This document shows, in pieces, positions 1 to 6,259 of a stretch of DNA of 21,706 bases. The stretch is from Patescibacteria group bacterium (GTDB lineage: Bacteria > Patescibacteriota > Minisyncoccia > Phycocordibacterales > XYD1-FULL-46-19). The notes under the pieces were generated by a model. That model was not told the origin of the DNA and searched no databases. It saw nothing but the letters and a program-made list of their open reading frames with translations. The stretch is from contig JAUPUJ010000008.1 of assembly GCA_030917625.1 (NCBI GenBank), positions 1 to 21,706 of the forward strand. Reading direction: 5' to 3'. The translations under genes and the position numbers were made by a program. How positions within the stretch are numbered: the stretch's first letter is position 1; each line of letters opens with the position of its first letter.

Positions 1-257
1 TTGTCATTTCAGCTCAAGGTATTCGCATAAAAAACAATTTATACCCTTATGGTGAAATCAGTTCTTTCTCTTTAAAAGACGATGCTGAGCCTTATAAATT
101 AATGATCGAATCCAATCGTTTAATCTTTCCTAATCTTATTGTGCCTTTAGGTGATATTGACCCCGATCAAATTAGGGATTATTTAGATAACTTTTTATTA
201 GAAACCCCCTTCGAAGAATCTATATTGGATAAAATTTCTGAGCAGTTGGGATTTTAA
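1..257 (+). CDS. C-terminal part of an unidentified protein
   Basis: The reading frame is open from base 3 to the TAA at 255-257; the 5' end lies outside the window, so 84 residues are visible. The fragment begins VISAQGIRIKNNLYPYGEI, continues with a segment containing SNRLIFPNLIVPLGD, and ends SEQLGF. It has alternating hydrophobic and charged residues like a small beta-rich domain, no transmembrane segment and no cysteines. From memory only, it resembles the cytosolic C-terminal half of small membrane proteins with a PH-like fold that are common in Parcubacteria. I cannot name a family with certainty. It is followed closely by tRNA-Arg on the same strand. Confidence 0.65.
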   Translation, partial: VISAQGIRIKNNLYPYGEISSFSLKDDAEPYKLMIESNRLIFPNLIVPLGDIDPDQIRDYLDNFLLETPFEESILDKISEQLGF

Positions 258-293
258 AAATTTTATGGTAGTCTAATTTTTAGATTTCCTTAG

Positions 294-365
294 GCTCTCA
301 TAGTTTAATGGATAGAACGCGGGTTTGCGGAACCCGTGATCCAAGTTCGATTCTTGGTGAGAGCA
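294..365 (+). tRNA. tRNA-Arg (anticodon GCG)
   Basis: A full cloverleaf can be drawn. The acceptor GCTCTCA (294-300) pairs with TGAGAGC (358-364). The D stem is GTTT/GAAC with the GG-A loop signature. The anticodon stem CGGGT/ACCCG encloses loop TTGCGGA, giving anticodon GCG at 327-329. The T stem CCAAG/CTTGG has loop TTCGATT. A after the GG of the D loop and C35 of the anticodon are known arginine identity elements. The discriminator is A365. The genome continues CA, so the 3' CCA is not fully encoded, unlike the tRNA-Lys further on. GCG would read CGC and CGU; most bacteria use an ACG (inosine) tRNA for this box. Confidence 0.93.
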
Positions 366-396
366 CATTTTTCTACCACTTGGCCCTAAAAGTTTT

Positions 397-1281
397 ATGT
401 CTACAATTAATCAATTTCTCCTCATTATTATAGTCTCAGGCACTTTAGCTACTGCGGGTTCAATATTTATTACTAGTCAATTTCAATCTTCCAGTTTTTT
501 AGCTTGGAATTATATTGATAATTTAATTTTTAAATCGGAAATAGAAACCAAGAACATTCCCCAAAAATTTAATGAACAGATTAGTTTGGAAATATCATCA
601 GGCACCACTTTAGGTGAATATTATTCAACCAGTGAAAAGAGTTTAGTTACCAAACCAATATCTAAAGTAACAGCCGACAAGGAATTTTTATTATCAAAAA
701 CAAAAATCATCGCTAGCATCCCCTTTACCACCCAGGCTCCCCTAGGCGAATGGGACGACCCTCGCCAAAAATATGGTTGCGAAGAAGCGCTAATGGTTAT
801 GGTTTGGCATTGGATCACCGAGTCTCCTCTTGATCCAATTTTGGCTCGCATGAAAATATTAAACTTAGTCACTTGGCAAGATCGTAATTATGGAAATTTT
901 TTAGACACCTCAACTCACGATACTGCCCTTCGTTTTCAAAAATACTTCGGCCACCAAAATGTAGAAGTCGCTCAAAATGTTAGCTTGAATGATATTAAAA
1001 ATGCAATCGATAATAATAAAATAGTTTTAATACCAACCAATGGCCAAACTTTGGGTAACCCGTATTTCAAACCACCCGGCCCCATACACCACATGTTTAT
1101 GATTAAGGGTTATGATGATGACAAAAAAGAATTCATAGCTAATGATCCAGGCACCCTTTATGGAGAAAATATTAGATATACTTACCAAAACATAGACCGA
1201 TCTCTTCGCGACTACCCTACAGGTTTAAACGAACTAATTGTAGAACACAAACGACTGGCTATATTTATTTCTAAACATTAA
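397..1281 (+). CDS. Membrane-anchored C39-like cysteine peptidase
   Basis: The 294-residue protein starts with a hydrophobic segment (about residues 7-26), probably an uncleaved signal anchor placing the rest outside the cell. After a roughly 80-residue linker comes a papain-fold domain of the Peptidase_C39_2 type. It shows SIPFTTQAP with the expected oxyanion Gln113, GCEEA with the nucleophile Cys128 at the start of a helix, GPIHHMFMIKGYD with the catalytic His at 231 or 232, and NDPGT with the third residue near Asn249/Asp250. The layout and spacing fit the family; the substrate is unknown. Such exported domains are often linked to peptide or cell-wall processing. The start is 31 bases after tRNA-Arg, with no Shine-Dalgarno site. 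Transcription ends at the shared terminator before rpsT. Confidence 0.82.
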   Translation: MSTINQFLLIIIVSGTLATAGSIFITSQFQSSSFLAWNYIDNLIFKSEIETKNIPQKFNEQISLEISSGTTLGEYYSTSEKSLVTKPISKVTADKEFLLSKTKIIASIPFTTQAPLGEWDDPRQKYGCEEALMVMVWHWITESPLDPILARMKILNLVTWQDRNYGNFLDTSTHDTALRFQKYFGHQNVEVAQNVSLNDIKNAIDNNKIVLIPTNGQTLGNPYFKPPGPIHHMFMIKGYDDDKKEFIANDPGTLYGENIRYTYQNIDRSLRDYPTGLNELIVEHKRLAIFISKH

Positions 1282-1309
1282 AAAAGCGCCGGGTAATCGG
1301 CGCTTTTTT
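1280..1309. terminator. Bidirectional intrinsic terminator
   Basis: A six-base A run and GCGCCG pair with CGGCGC and a six-base T run around a GGTAAT loop, giving a 12-bp stem with T tracts on both strands. It starts on the stop codon of the C39 peptidase gene and lies 6 bases beyond the end of rpsT, so it serves both convergent genes. Confidence 0.93.
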
Positions 1310-1315
1310 AATGTT

Positions 1316-1588
1316 TTACTGAGCAGCTTTAGTTCTTAAAATAGATTTAACTAATCGAGATTTTTTACGAGAAGCTGTATTTTTCTTAATCACTCCTCTT
1401 TTAACCGCCTTATCAATCGCCTGGTAGGCTTCGGCTATTTTACTTTCAGCAGTCTTTACATCTTTTATCATTAAAGACTTTTTGATAGTTTTAACGCTAT
1501 CTTTCATAGCTTTTTTACGAGCATTGTTAAAAACACGTTTTTTGGCGCTTCCTCGCAGAGCTTTTTTAGCAGATTTAGTTATTGGCAT
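1316..1588 (-). CDS. rpsT: Small ribosomal subunit protein S20
   Basis: This is a 90-residue, highly basic, helical protein beginning MPITKSAKKALRGSAKK, with the typical S20 pattern: RVFNNARKK, a middle helix containing AIDKAVKRGVIKKNTASRKKSRL, and an alanine/lysine-rich end. S20 binds 16S rRNA early in assembly of the small subunit. The length is normal for the family. It stands alone on the minus strand, divergent from ruvA, and ends at the bidirectional terminator. There is no Shine-Dalgarno site; its -10 hexamer is 9 bases before ATG, so the transcript is probably leaderless or nearly so. Confidence 0.97.
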   Translation of the reverse strand: MPITKSAKKALRGSAKKRVFNNARKKAMKDSVKTIKKSLMIKDVKTAESKIAEAYQAIDKAVKRGVIKKNTASRKKSRLVKSILRTKAAQ

Positions 1589-1597
1589 ACGCGAAGA

Positions 1598-1626
1598 ATA
1601 TTACATAATATTAGCTTAAATTGCAA
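1598..1626 (-). promoter_or_regulatory. rpsT promoter, -35 shared with ruvA
   Basis: On the minus strand TTGCAA (1626-1621), a 17-base spacer and TAATAT (1603-1598) form a sigma-70-like promoter. The -10 ends 9 bases before the rpsT ATG. TTGCAA is its own reverse complement, so the same six bases also serve as -35 for the divergent ruvA promoter. Confidence 0.72.
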
Positions 1627-1649
1627 GGGTTATAAGCAAAATGTATGAT
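1621..1649 (+). promoter_or_regulatory. ruvA operon promoter
   Basis: TTGCAA (1621-1626), a 17-base spacer and TATGAT (1644-1649). The -10 ends 8 bases before the ruvA ATG at 1658, so the expected start site falls on or just before the start codon. The -35 hexamer is shared with rpsT. Confidence 0.72.
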
Positions 1650-1657
1650 ATGTATTA

Positions 1658-2233
1658 ATGATTGGCTACTTACAAGGCGAAATTCTAGACTTATATCCTA
1701 AATCTATACTAGTAAAAACTGGGGGCTTGGGTTATATAGTTTATGTCACAGAACACACTCTAACTGGTCTTATAATTGGAGCAGAAATCACCCTTAAAAC
1801 TCACTTAGTAGTTAAGGAAGATGCACTAGATCTTTACGGCTTTACCAGCCAAGATGAACTGATGTTTTTTAAACTCTTGGTCGGCATTTCCGGTATTGGA
1901 CCCAAAAGTGCCTTGTCTATTTTATCACTCGCACCCCCAGAAACTCTGCGCCAAGCAATTTTGTCAGAAAATATTAGTTATCTAACCAAAGTCTCTGGTA
2001 TTGGTCGAAAAAGCGCCGAGAAGATTATTATCGAATTGCGTGACAAACTTGGTACTCTTACAGAAAGCGATAAAGGATTTTCTAAAGCTGACCACGACGT
2101 GATCGATGCTTTAGTAGCTCTAGGCTATAACCTTTCTGATATTAGAAATATTTTTAAAGAAATTTCAATTTCTGACGCCACCACAGTTGATGAAAAAATA
2201 AAATTAGCAATCAAAATTTTAGGCCGACAGTAA
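1658..2233 (+). CDS. ruvA: Holliday junction DNA helicase subunit RuvA
   Basis: RuvA forms tetramers that grip the four-way Holliday junction and load RuvB rings for branch migration. The 191-residue protein shows the N-terminal OB domain (MIGYLQGEIL, then GGLGYIVYV and LVVKEDALDLYGF), two helix-hairpin-helix motifs (VGISGIGPKSALSIL near 75-89 and VSGIGRKSAEKIIIEL near 112-127), and a C-terminal RuvB-binding three-helix domain with DVIDALVALGY. Length is normal. It is first in an operon with the FemX-like and MurE-like genes (3- and 2-base gaps), an unusual partnership. Its usual partners ruvB and ruvC lie about 15 kb downstream. No Shine-Dalgarno site precedes it. Confidence 0.97.
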   Translation: MIGYLQGEILDLYPKSILVKTGGLGYIVYVTEHTLTGLIIGAEITLKTHLVVKEDALDLYGFTSQDELMFFKLLVGISGIGPKSALSILSLAPPETLRQAILSENISYLTKVSGIGRKSAEKIIIELRDKLGTLTESDKGFSKADHDVIDALVALGYNLSDIRNIFKEISISDATTVDEKIKLAIKILGRQ

Positions 2234-2236
2234 ATT

Positions 2237-3283
2237 ATGAACGATTTTACTTTTAGAGTTTTAGAAGATAACGAGTACGACACCGAGATCAATAACCTAG
2301 GTGGTCATTTTACCCAAAGTTTTTTATATAAAAAGTGGCAAGAGAAAAGAACAGGGGTTGAAGTATATAGATTTATTTTAAATAAAAACGATCAAGCGCA
2401 ATTTTTCTTTCAAAGTTTAGTCAGTACTCTTACAGGCTCGACTAAACAAATGTATATCCCCCATGGTCCAATTGCTCTATCTGACAATATAGATGAAGAA
2501 ACAATTAATTCATTTATTAAAGAATTGAGAGTTTGGGCCAAAAAAAATAAAATCGCTTTTATTAGATTTGACCCCCAAGGACTTAATCATAAAATACTCC
2601 ATTTTTTAAAACACAAAATCAAGGCCTCACCAGAAAATGGTTACCATACGGTTTTAGCCCAACCTCGTTTTGAATGGATTACTGATATTAAAAAAAATGA
2701 GGAAGAACTAATTAGCACTTTACCTAAAAACACCCGCTACTCTATTCGGAGTGCCCAAAGTCGAGGCACTAAAATTAAAATTATAAATTCTAATTTAGAT
2801 TCCTATTTTGATATTTTTTACAACTTACTTAGAGAAACTTCGCTCCGAGGTCATTTTAAACTCCACCCAGAAAATTACTATCGCCATATTTTACAAACAA
2901 CCGAGGAATTTAACCAAGGCTTTTTGGTATTAGCAGAATTTGAAGACGAAGTTTTAGCTGCTAATTTAATAACCATATACGGACAAACAGCTCTTCATGT
3001 TTTTGGGGGTTCATCTGAGCACAATCGAGACAAATTTCCTACATATCTAGCTCATTGGCACGGGTTTTTAGAAAGTCAGAAAAGAGGCGCTGCCAGTTAT
3101 AGTTTCGGCGGAATTAGTTCGGATGATAAAAATAATGACTCTTGGAAAAATATCACTGCTTTCAAAAAACAATTTACGGGTGAAATTAAAGATTTTGGCC
3201 AATTACTAGATCTACCCACATTGCCCTTCTGGTATTATCTTTATAAAATCAAAAAAAATATTGACCAATTTTTTAAAAAATAA
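2237..3283 (+). CDS. FemAB/FemX-like peptidoglycan peptidyltransferase
   Basis: The 348-residue protein has the FemAB organisation of two GNAT-like halves. The first carries IRFDP and FEWITDI followed by LPKNTRYSIRSAQSRG (about 159-174), a family hallmark. The second holds ANLITIYGQTALHVFGGSS, YLAHWHGF and YSFGGIS (about 287-293), then the typical FKKQFTGE. These enzymes use aminoacyl-tRNA to add amino acids to the stem peptide of lipid II, making the interpeptide bridge. The amino acid donor cannot be read from sequence. The coiled-coil arm of staphylococcal FemA/B is absent, so it is closer to FemX. It lies 3 bases after ruvA and 2 bases before the MurE-like gene, which supports a joint role in precursor modification. 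Confidence 0.9.
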   Translation: MNDFTFRVLEDNEYDTEINNLGGHFTQSFLYKKWQEKRTGVEVYRFILNKNDQAQFFFQSLVSTLTGSTKQMYIPHGPIALSDNIDEETINSFIKELRVWAKKNKIAFIRFDPQGLNHKILHFLKHKIKASPENGYHTVLAQPRFEWITDIKKNEEELISTLPKNTRYSIRSAQSRGTKIKIINSNLDSYFDIFYNLLRETSLRGHFKLHPENYYRHILQTTEEFNQGFLVLAEFEDEVLAANLITIYGQTALHVFGGSSEHNRDKFPTYLAHWHGFLESQKRGAASYSFGGISSDDKNNDSWKNITAFKKQFTGEIKDFGQLLDLPTLPFWYYLYKIKKNIDQFFKK

Positions 3284-3285
3284 AT

Positions 3286-4563
3286 ATGAAATCAATCATC
3301 AAAAAAATAGTTCCGTCTTTTGTTTTTAGTTTATATCATTTACTAATTGCTATTGTTGGGGCTGTTTACTACCGATTCCCTACCAAAAATATGGTGGTTA
3401 TAGGTATCACCGGCACTAAAGGTAAAACCAGTACGACTGAAATTTTAAACGCCATTTTAGAAGAAGCTGGATTTAATACCGCCATTGCTTCTACTCTTCG
3501 TTTCAAAATTGGCTCTGATTCCAGACCTAATATGCTAAAAATGACTATGCCTGGCCGAGCTTTTTTACATAAATTTTTAGCTGAAGCTAAAACTAAAAAA
3601 GTGACTCACGCTATAGTTGAAATGACCTCAGAGGGCACTAAGCAATGGCGCCATAAATTCATCAACTTAAATGCACTCATTGTTACCAATTTATCACCCG
3701 AACATATTGAATCTCACGGCTCATATGAAAAATATAAACAAGCCAAATTAAAGATAGTAAAATCTTTAGCCCGATCTAGTAAAAAAAATAAAATATTAGT
3801 CTTAAATGGCGACGACTTAGAATCCGAAGTTTTTACCCTGCCTCAAATTAAAAATATTGTTAAAGTCAATATTAAAGAAGCTGAGCCTCACACTCTCACT
3901 GTTGATGGTTTATTTTTCACTTATAAAAATACAAAAATTCAAGCCCATTTAGCGGGAACATTTAATTTATACAATATTCTTTTAGCTATTAAGGTCGCAG
4001 AGTATTTAGGAGTTAACTTACAAACCATAAAAAAAGCTTTGGAAAATTTTGGGGGTATCCCAGGCCGAGTTGAAAAAATATTTCCTCAAGACGAGACCTT
4101 GGCCAAGCTTCAGAATTTTAGTGTTATTGTCGATTATGCCCACACCGCAGATTCTTTAGAGAAAGTGTATGGCGTTTATAGAGATCATAAAAAAATCTGT
4201 GTTCTAGGTTCCACTGGTGGCGGGCGTGATAAATGGAAAAGAGAACATATGGGTCAAATAGCCGATCGTTATTGTAGCCACATTATTCTAGCAGATGAAG
4301 ACCCTTATGATGAAGACCCTAATCAAATTATAAATATGGTCGCCAGTGGTATTAAAAATACGCCTAAAGATGTCATATTAGACCGCAGACTAGCTATTCG
4401 TAAGGCTTTAGAGCTTGCAGAAGCTGGTTCTGTAGTATTTATTACAGGTAAGGGCACCGACCCCTATATTATGCGCCCTAAGGGCTCTAAAGAGCCCTGG
4501 AGCGATGCGGGGGTAGCTAGAGAGGAACTAACTAACCTACTCCAGAAACGATCCAAGAATTAA
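3286..4563 (+). CDS. MurE-like Mur ligase without the N-terminal domain
   Basis: Mur ligases join amino acids to UDP-MurNAc-peptides using ATP. This 425-residue protein has the ATP loop GTKGKTST (about 43-50), a central domain with IVEMTSEG, LIVTNLSPEHIESHGSYEKY and FNLYNILLAI, and the C-terminal ligase domain with GRVEKI, VIVDYAHTADSL, GSTGGGRDKWKR and ITGKGTDPYI. These match MurE best. Two things are odd. The roughly 100-residue N-terminal domain that holds the UDP-MurNAc nucleotide is missing and is replaced by about 34 residues with a hydrophobic stretch (10-27). The DNPR motif that selects diaminopimelate is DEDPYDEDP here, so the amino acid added is probably not diaminopimelate. A lipid-linked or membrane-bound substrate is possible. 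It is co-transcribed with the FemX-like gene. Confidence 0.85.
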   Translation: MKSIIKKIVPSFVFSLYHLLIAIVGAVYYRFPTKNMVVIGITGTKGKTSTTEILNAILEEAGFNTAIASTLRFKIGSDSRPNMLKMTMPGRAFLHKFLAEAKTKKVTHAIVEMTSEGTKQWRHKFINLNALIVTNLSPEHIESHGSYEKYKQAKLKIVKSLARSSKKNKILVLNGDDLESEVFTLPQIKNIVKVNIKEAEPHTLTVDGLFFTYKNTKIQAHLAGTFNLYNILLAIKVAEYLGVNLQTIKKALENFGGIPGRVEKIFPQDETLAKLQNFSVIVDYAHTADSLEKVYGVYRDHKKICVLGSTGGGRDKWKREHMGQIADRYCSHIILADEDPYDEDPNQIINMVASGIKNTPKDVILDRRLAIRKALELAEAGSVVFITGKGTDPYIMRPKGSKEPWSDAGVAREELTNLLQKRSKN

Positions 4564-4568
4564 ACTTC

Positions 4569-4668
4569 TAGCAGATAATGGTTTAAAAAGCCTTACGCAG
4601 AGCGACGGCTCGAGCAGATAAATTTTTCAACAGAAAAATATTCGTGCTTTTTAAACTATTATCTGTTA
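4569..4668. repeat. Long inverted repeat with two inner hairpins
   Basis: Bases 4569-4591 pair with 4646-4668 over 23 positions, including two G-T pairs. Inside are a GAGC/GCTC hairpin (4600-4611) and a 7-bp ATTTTTC/GAAAAAT hairpin with loop AACA (4622-4639), giving a three-way junction. No T tract follows on either strand, so it is not a standard terminator. It fills the gap between the MurE-like gene and mutM and ends 9 bases before the mutM start. It may be a structured leader, a small RNA or a non-autonomous insertion. Confidence 0.6.
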
Positions 4669-4677
4669 TACGAAAAC

Positions 4678-5562
4678 ATGCCTGAATTACCAGAAGTCGA
4701 AACAATAGTTAGAGATTTAAAAAAAACAATTGTTGGCCAAACCATTGGCAGTGTTTTTGTTGATCACGCTAAAACAGTAGCCCCATTAACTATTAAAGAA
4801 TTTGAATTACAACTTAAGGGCTTAAAAATATCTGAGGTTTCGCGCCGAGCTAAAATTATTATTATCTCTTTAAATCAAATATCTAAAACAGCGATTCCCT
4901 ATTTTTTACTAATCCACTTAAAAATGACTGGCCAATTAATATTCACCCCCCAGAAAGGCAAGATCGTAATTGGTGGCCACCCCCAACCAGGCGGAGCCAC
5001 CGACTTACCGAATAAATTTACTCGGATTAATTTAAAATTTAAAGATGGTGGTAATCTTTATTTTAATGACATGAGAAAATTTGGCTGGGCTCGCCTTATG
5101 ACAGAGGATGAAAAAAATAAAACCCTCAAACCTTATGGAGTAGAACCTCTATCTGTTTATTTTACAGAAGATATTTTGAAAAGTATTTTTACTCGTTTTA
5201 AAAATCGATCCATTAAGAAAGCTTTATTCGACCAAAACTATATTGCCGGTTTGGGAAACATTTATATTGATGAAGCTTGTTTCATTTCCGGAATTAAACC
5301 AGATAAACAAGCGTCTTTACTAACAGATAGCGAAATAAAAAACCTCCGAAACGCCATTATTAGCGTCTTGAAATTATCAATTAAAAGTCGAGGAACCTCG
5401 GCTAGAAATTATGTCACAGCTGATGGGACTAAAGGTGGCTTTGTTAAACATTTAAAAGTTTACGGCCGTGAAGGCAAAGAATGCAAAACTTGTGGCACAC
5501 TTATTTTAAAAATAAAACACGCTGGCCGTGGGACCCATTTTTGCCCTGAGTGTCAAAAATAA
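4678..5562 (+). CDS. mutM: Formamidopyrimidine-DNA glycosylase (Fpg/MutM)
   Basis: Fpg removes 8-oxoguanine and formamidopyrimidines from DNA and nicks the abasic site. The 294-residue protein starts MPELPEVETI, in which Pro2 (Schiff-base nucleophile after Met removal) and Glu3 are catalytic. It carries HLKMTGQLI with the conserved lysine, NDMRKFGWARL, the helix-two-turn-helix region GLGNIYIDEACF, and a C-terminal C4 zinc finger (CKTC...CPEC, about 269-292). The length is slightly above the common 270-280. The ATG is fixed by Pro2-Glu3. No Shine-Dalgarno site is seen; TTATAC lies 6 bases before ATG. Its end is only 4 bases from that of the convergent RNA methyltransferase gene, with no terminator between them. 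Confidence 0.97.
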   Translation: MPELPEVETIVRDLKKTIVGQTIGSVFVDHAKTVAPLTIKEFELQLKGLKISEVSRRAKIIIISLNQISKTAIPYFLLIHLKMTGQLIFTPQKGKIVIGGHPQPGGATDLPNKFTRINLKFKDGGNLYFNDMRKFGWARLMTEDEKNKTLKPYGVEPLSVYFTEDILKSIFTRFKNRSIKKALFDQNYIAGLGNIYIDEACFISGIKPDKQASLLTDSEIKNLRNAIISVLKLSIKSRGTSARNYVTADGTKGGFVKHLKVYGREGKECKTCGTLILKIKHAGRGTHFCPECQK

Positions 5563-5566
5563 TTTT

Positions 5567-6040
5567 CTACTTTATAAATTCAAACAAGGCCACTCCAGTT
5601 GCCACTGAAACATTTAAAGATTCTTTAGCTCCGACCATAGGAATTTCAGCCACCACATCACATTGTTTTAAAATATTATCCTCTAAACCTTTGGTCTCTT
5701 CTCCTAAAATTAGCACCCAACTTCCTGTTAATTTTATTTTTTTGTAATCAATAGAATCTGGCGATTGTTCTAAGGCCACAATCTCGACCTCATCTTTTTT
5801 AAATTTTTTCAATAAAGGACTAATGGTTTTTCTATATTCCCAAGCTACAGAAACTTCTGCCCCCAAAGCTGATTTAGAAATTTTAGAATTAGCCCTTTTA
5901 AACTTATCGAGTGGACACGGTGTCACTCCGACTAAAAATATTTTATCAATACCAACAGCGTCGGCGGTACGAAAAATAGCCCCCACATTATAGCTAGAGC
6001 GAATATTATATAAAACGAGATATTTTTGCCTCTTCAACAT
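5567..6040 (-). CDS. TrmH-family (SPOUT) RNA methyltransferase
   Basis: The 157-residue protein is a minimal SpoU/TrmH domain that uses S-adenosylmethionine for 2'-O-methylation of tRNA or rRNA. Motif 1 is NIRSSYNVGAIFRTADAVGI (about 12-31) with the catalytic arginine. Motif 2 is LILGEETKGL. Motif 3 is IPMVGAKESLNVSVATGVALFEF near the end, part of the knotted cofactor site. There is no RNA-binding extension as in RlmB or TrmH, so the target RNA cannot be assigned. It has a clear promoter whose -10 lies 6 bases before ATG. The gene is convergent with mutM, 4 bases apart, so the two transcripts may overlap at their 3' ends. Confidence 0.9.
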   Translation of the reverse strand: MLKRQKYLVLYNIRSSYNVGAIFRTADAVGIDKIFLVGVTPCPLDKFKRANSKISKSALGAEVSVAWEYRKTISPLLKKFKKDEVEIVALEQSPDSIDYKKIKLTGSWVLILGEETKGLEDNILKQCDVVAEIPMVGAKESLNVSVATGVALFEFIK

Positions 6041-6046
6041 CCCGAT

Positions 6047-6075
6047 ATACTAAACGAGAAACGTAGACAAAACAA
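6047..6075 (-). promoter_or_regulatory. Promoter of the TrmH-family gene
   Basis: On the minus strand TTGTTT (6075-6070), a 17-base spacer and TAGTAT (6052-6047). Six bases separate the -10 from the ATG at 6040, which predicts a leaderless transcript. Confidence 0.65.
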
Positions 6076-6114
6076 GGTTTTTTAGGTAAGATAATGCCGT
6101 AAACATATCCATAT

Positions 6115-6190
6115 GCCCCGTTAGCTCAGATGGTAGAGCAGTCGCCTTTTAAGCGAACGGTCGCAGGTTCAATTCCTGCACGGGGCACCA
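6115..6190 (+). tRNA. tRNA-Lys (anticodon TTT)
   Basis: A standard cloverleaf of 76 bases with encoded CCA. The acceptor GCCCCGT (6115-6121) pairs with ACGGGGC (6180-6186). The D stem is GCTC/GAGC. The anticodon loop CTTTTAA gives TTT (Lys). The T arm GCAGG-TTCAATT-CCTGC is perfect. Discriminator A6187 is followed by CCA. The first anticodon-stem pair is a G-A mismatch. The encoded CCA contrasts with tRNA-Arg in the same window. Confidence 0.96.
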
Positions 6191-6219
6191 GAATTGAATC
6201 GTACACTCTAACCTGCTCA

Positions 6220-6243
6220 CCTCGTCCGCTCCTGCGGTCGAGG
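6220..6243. other. G+C-rich hairpin after tRNA-Lys
   Basis: CCTCG-T-CCGC and GCGG-T-CGAGG pair around a TCCT loop, making nine G-C-rich pairs with one T-T mismatch. It lies between tRNA-Lys and the 725-residue gene and has no T tract after it. It may mark the 3' end of the tRNA precursor, insulate the downstream gene, or be part of an old insertion junction. Confidence 0.6.
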
Positions 6244-6259
6244 GAACAAAAATCAAAAT

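Noticed and set aside
5550..5747. Plus-strand frame of 65 codons after mutM
   Set aside because: It is antisense to the TrmH-family gene and covers its conserved motif 3; no sign of its own start.
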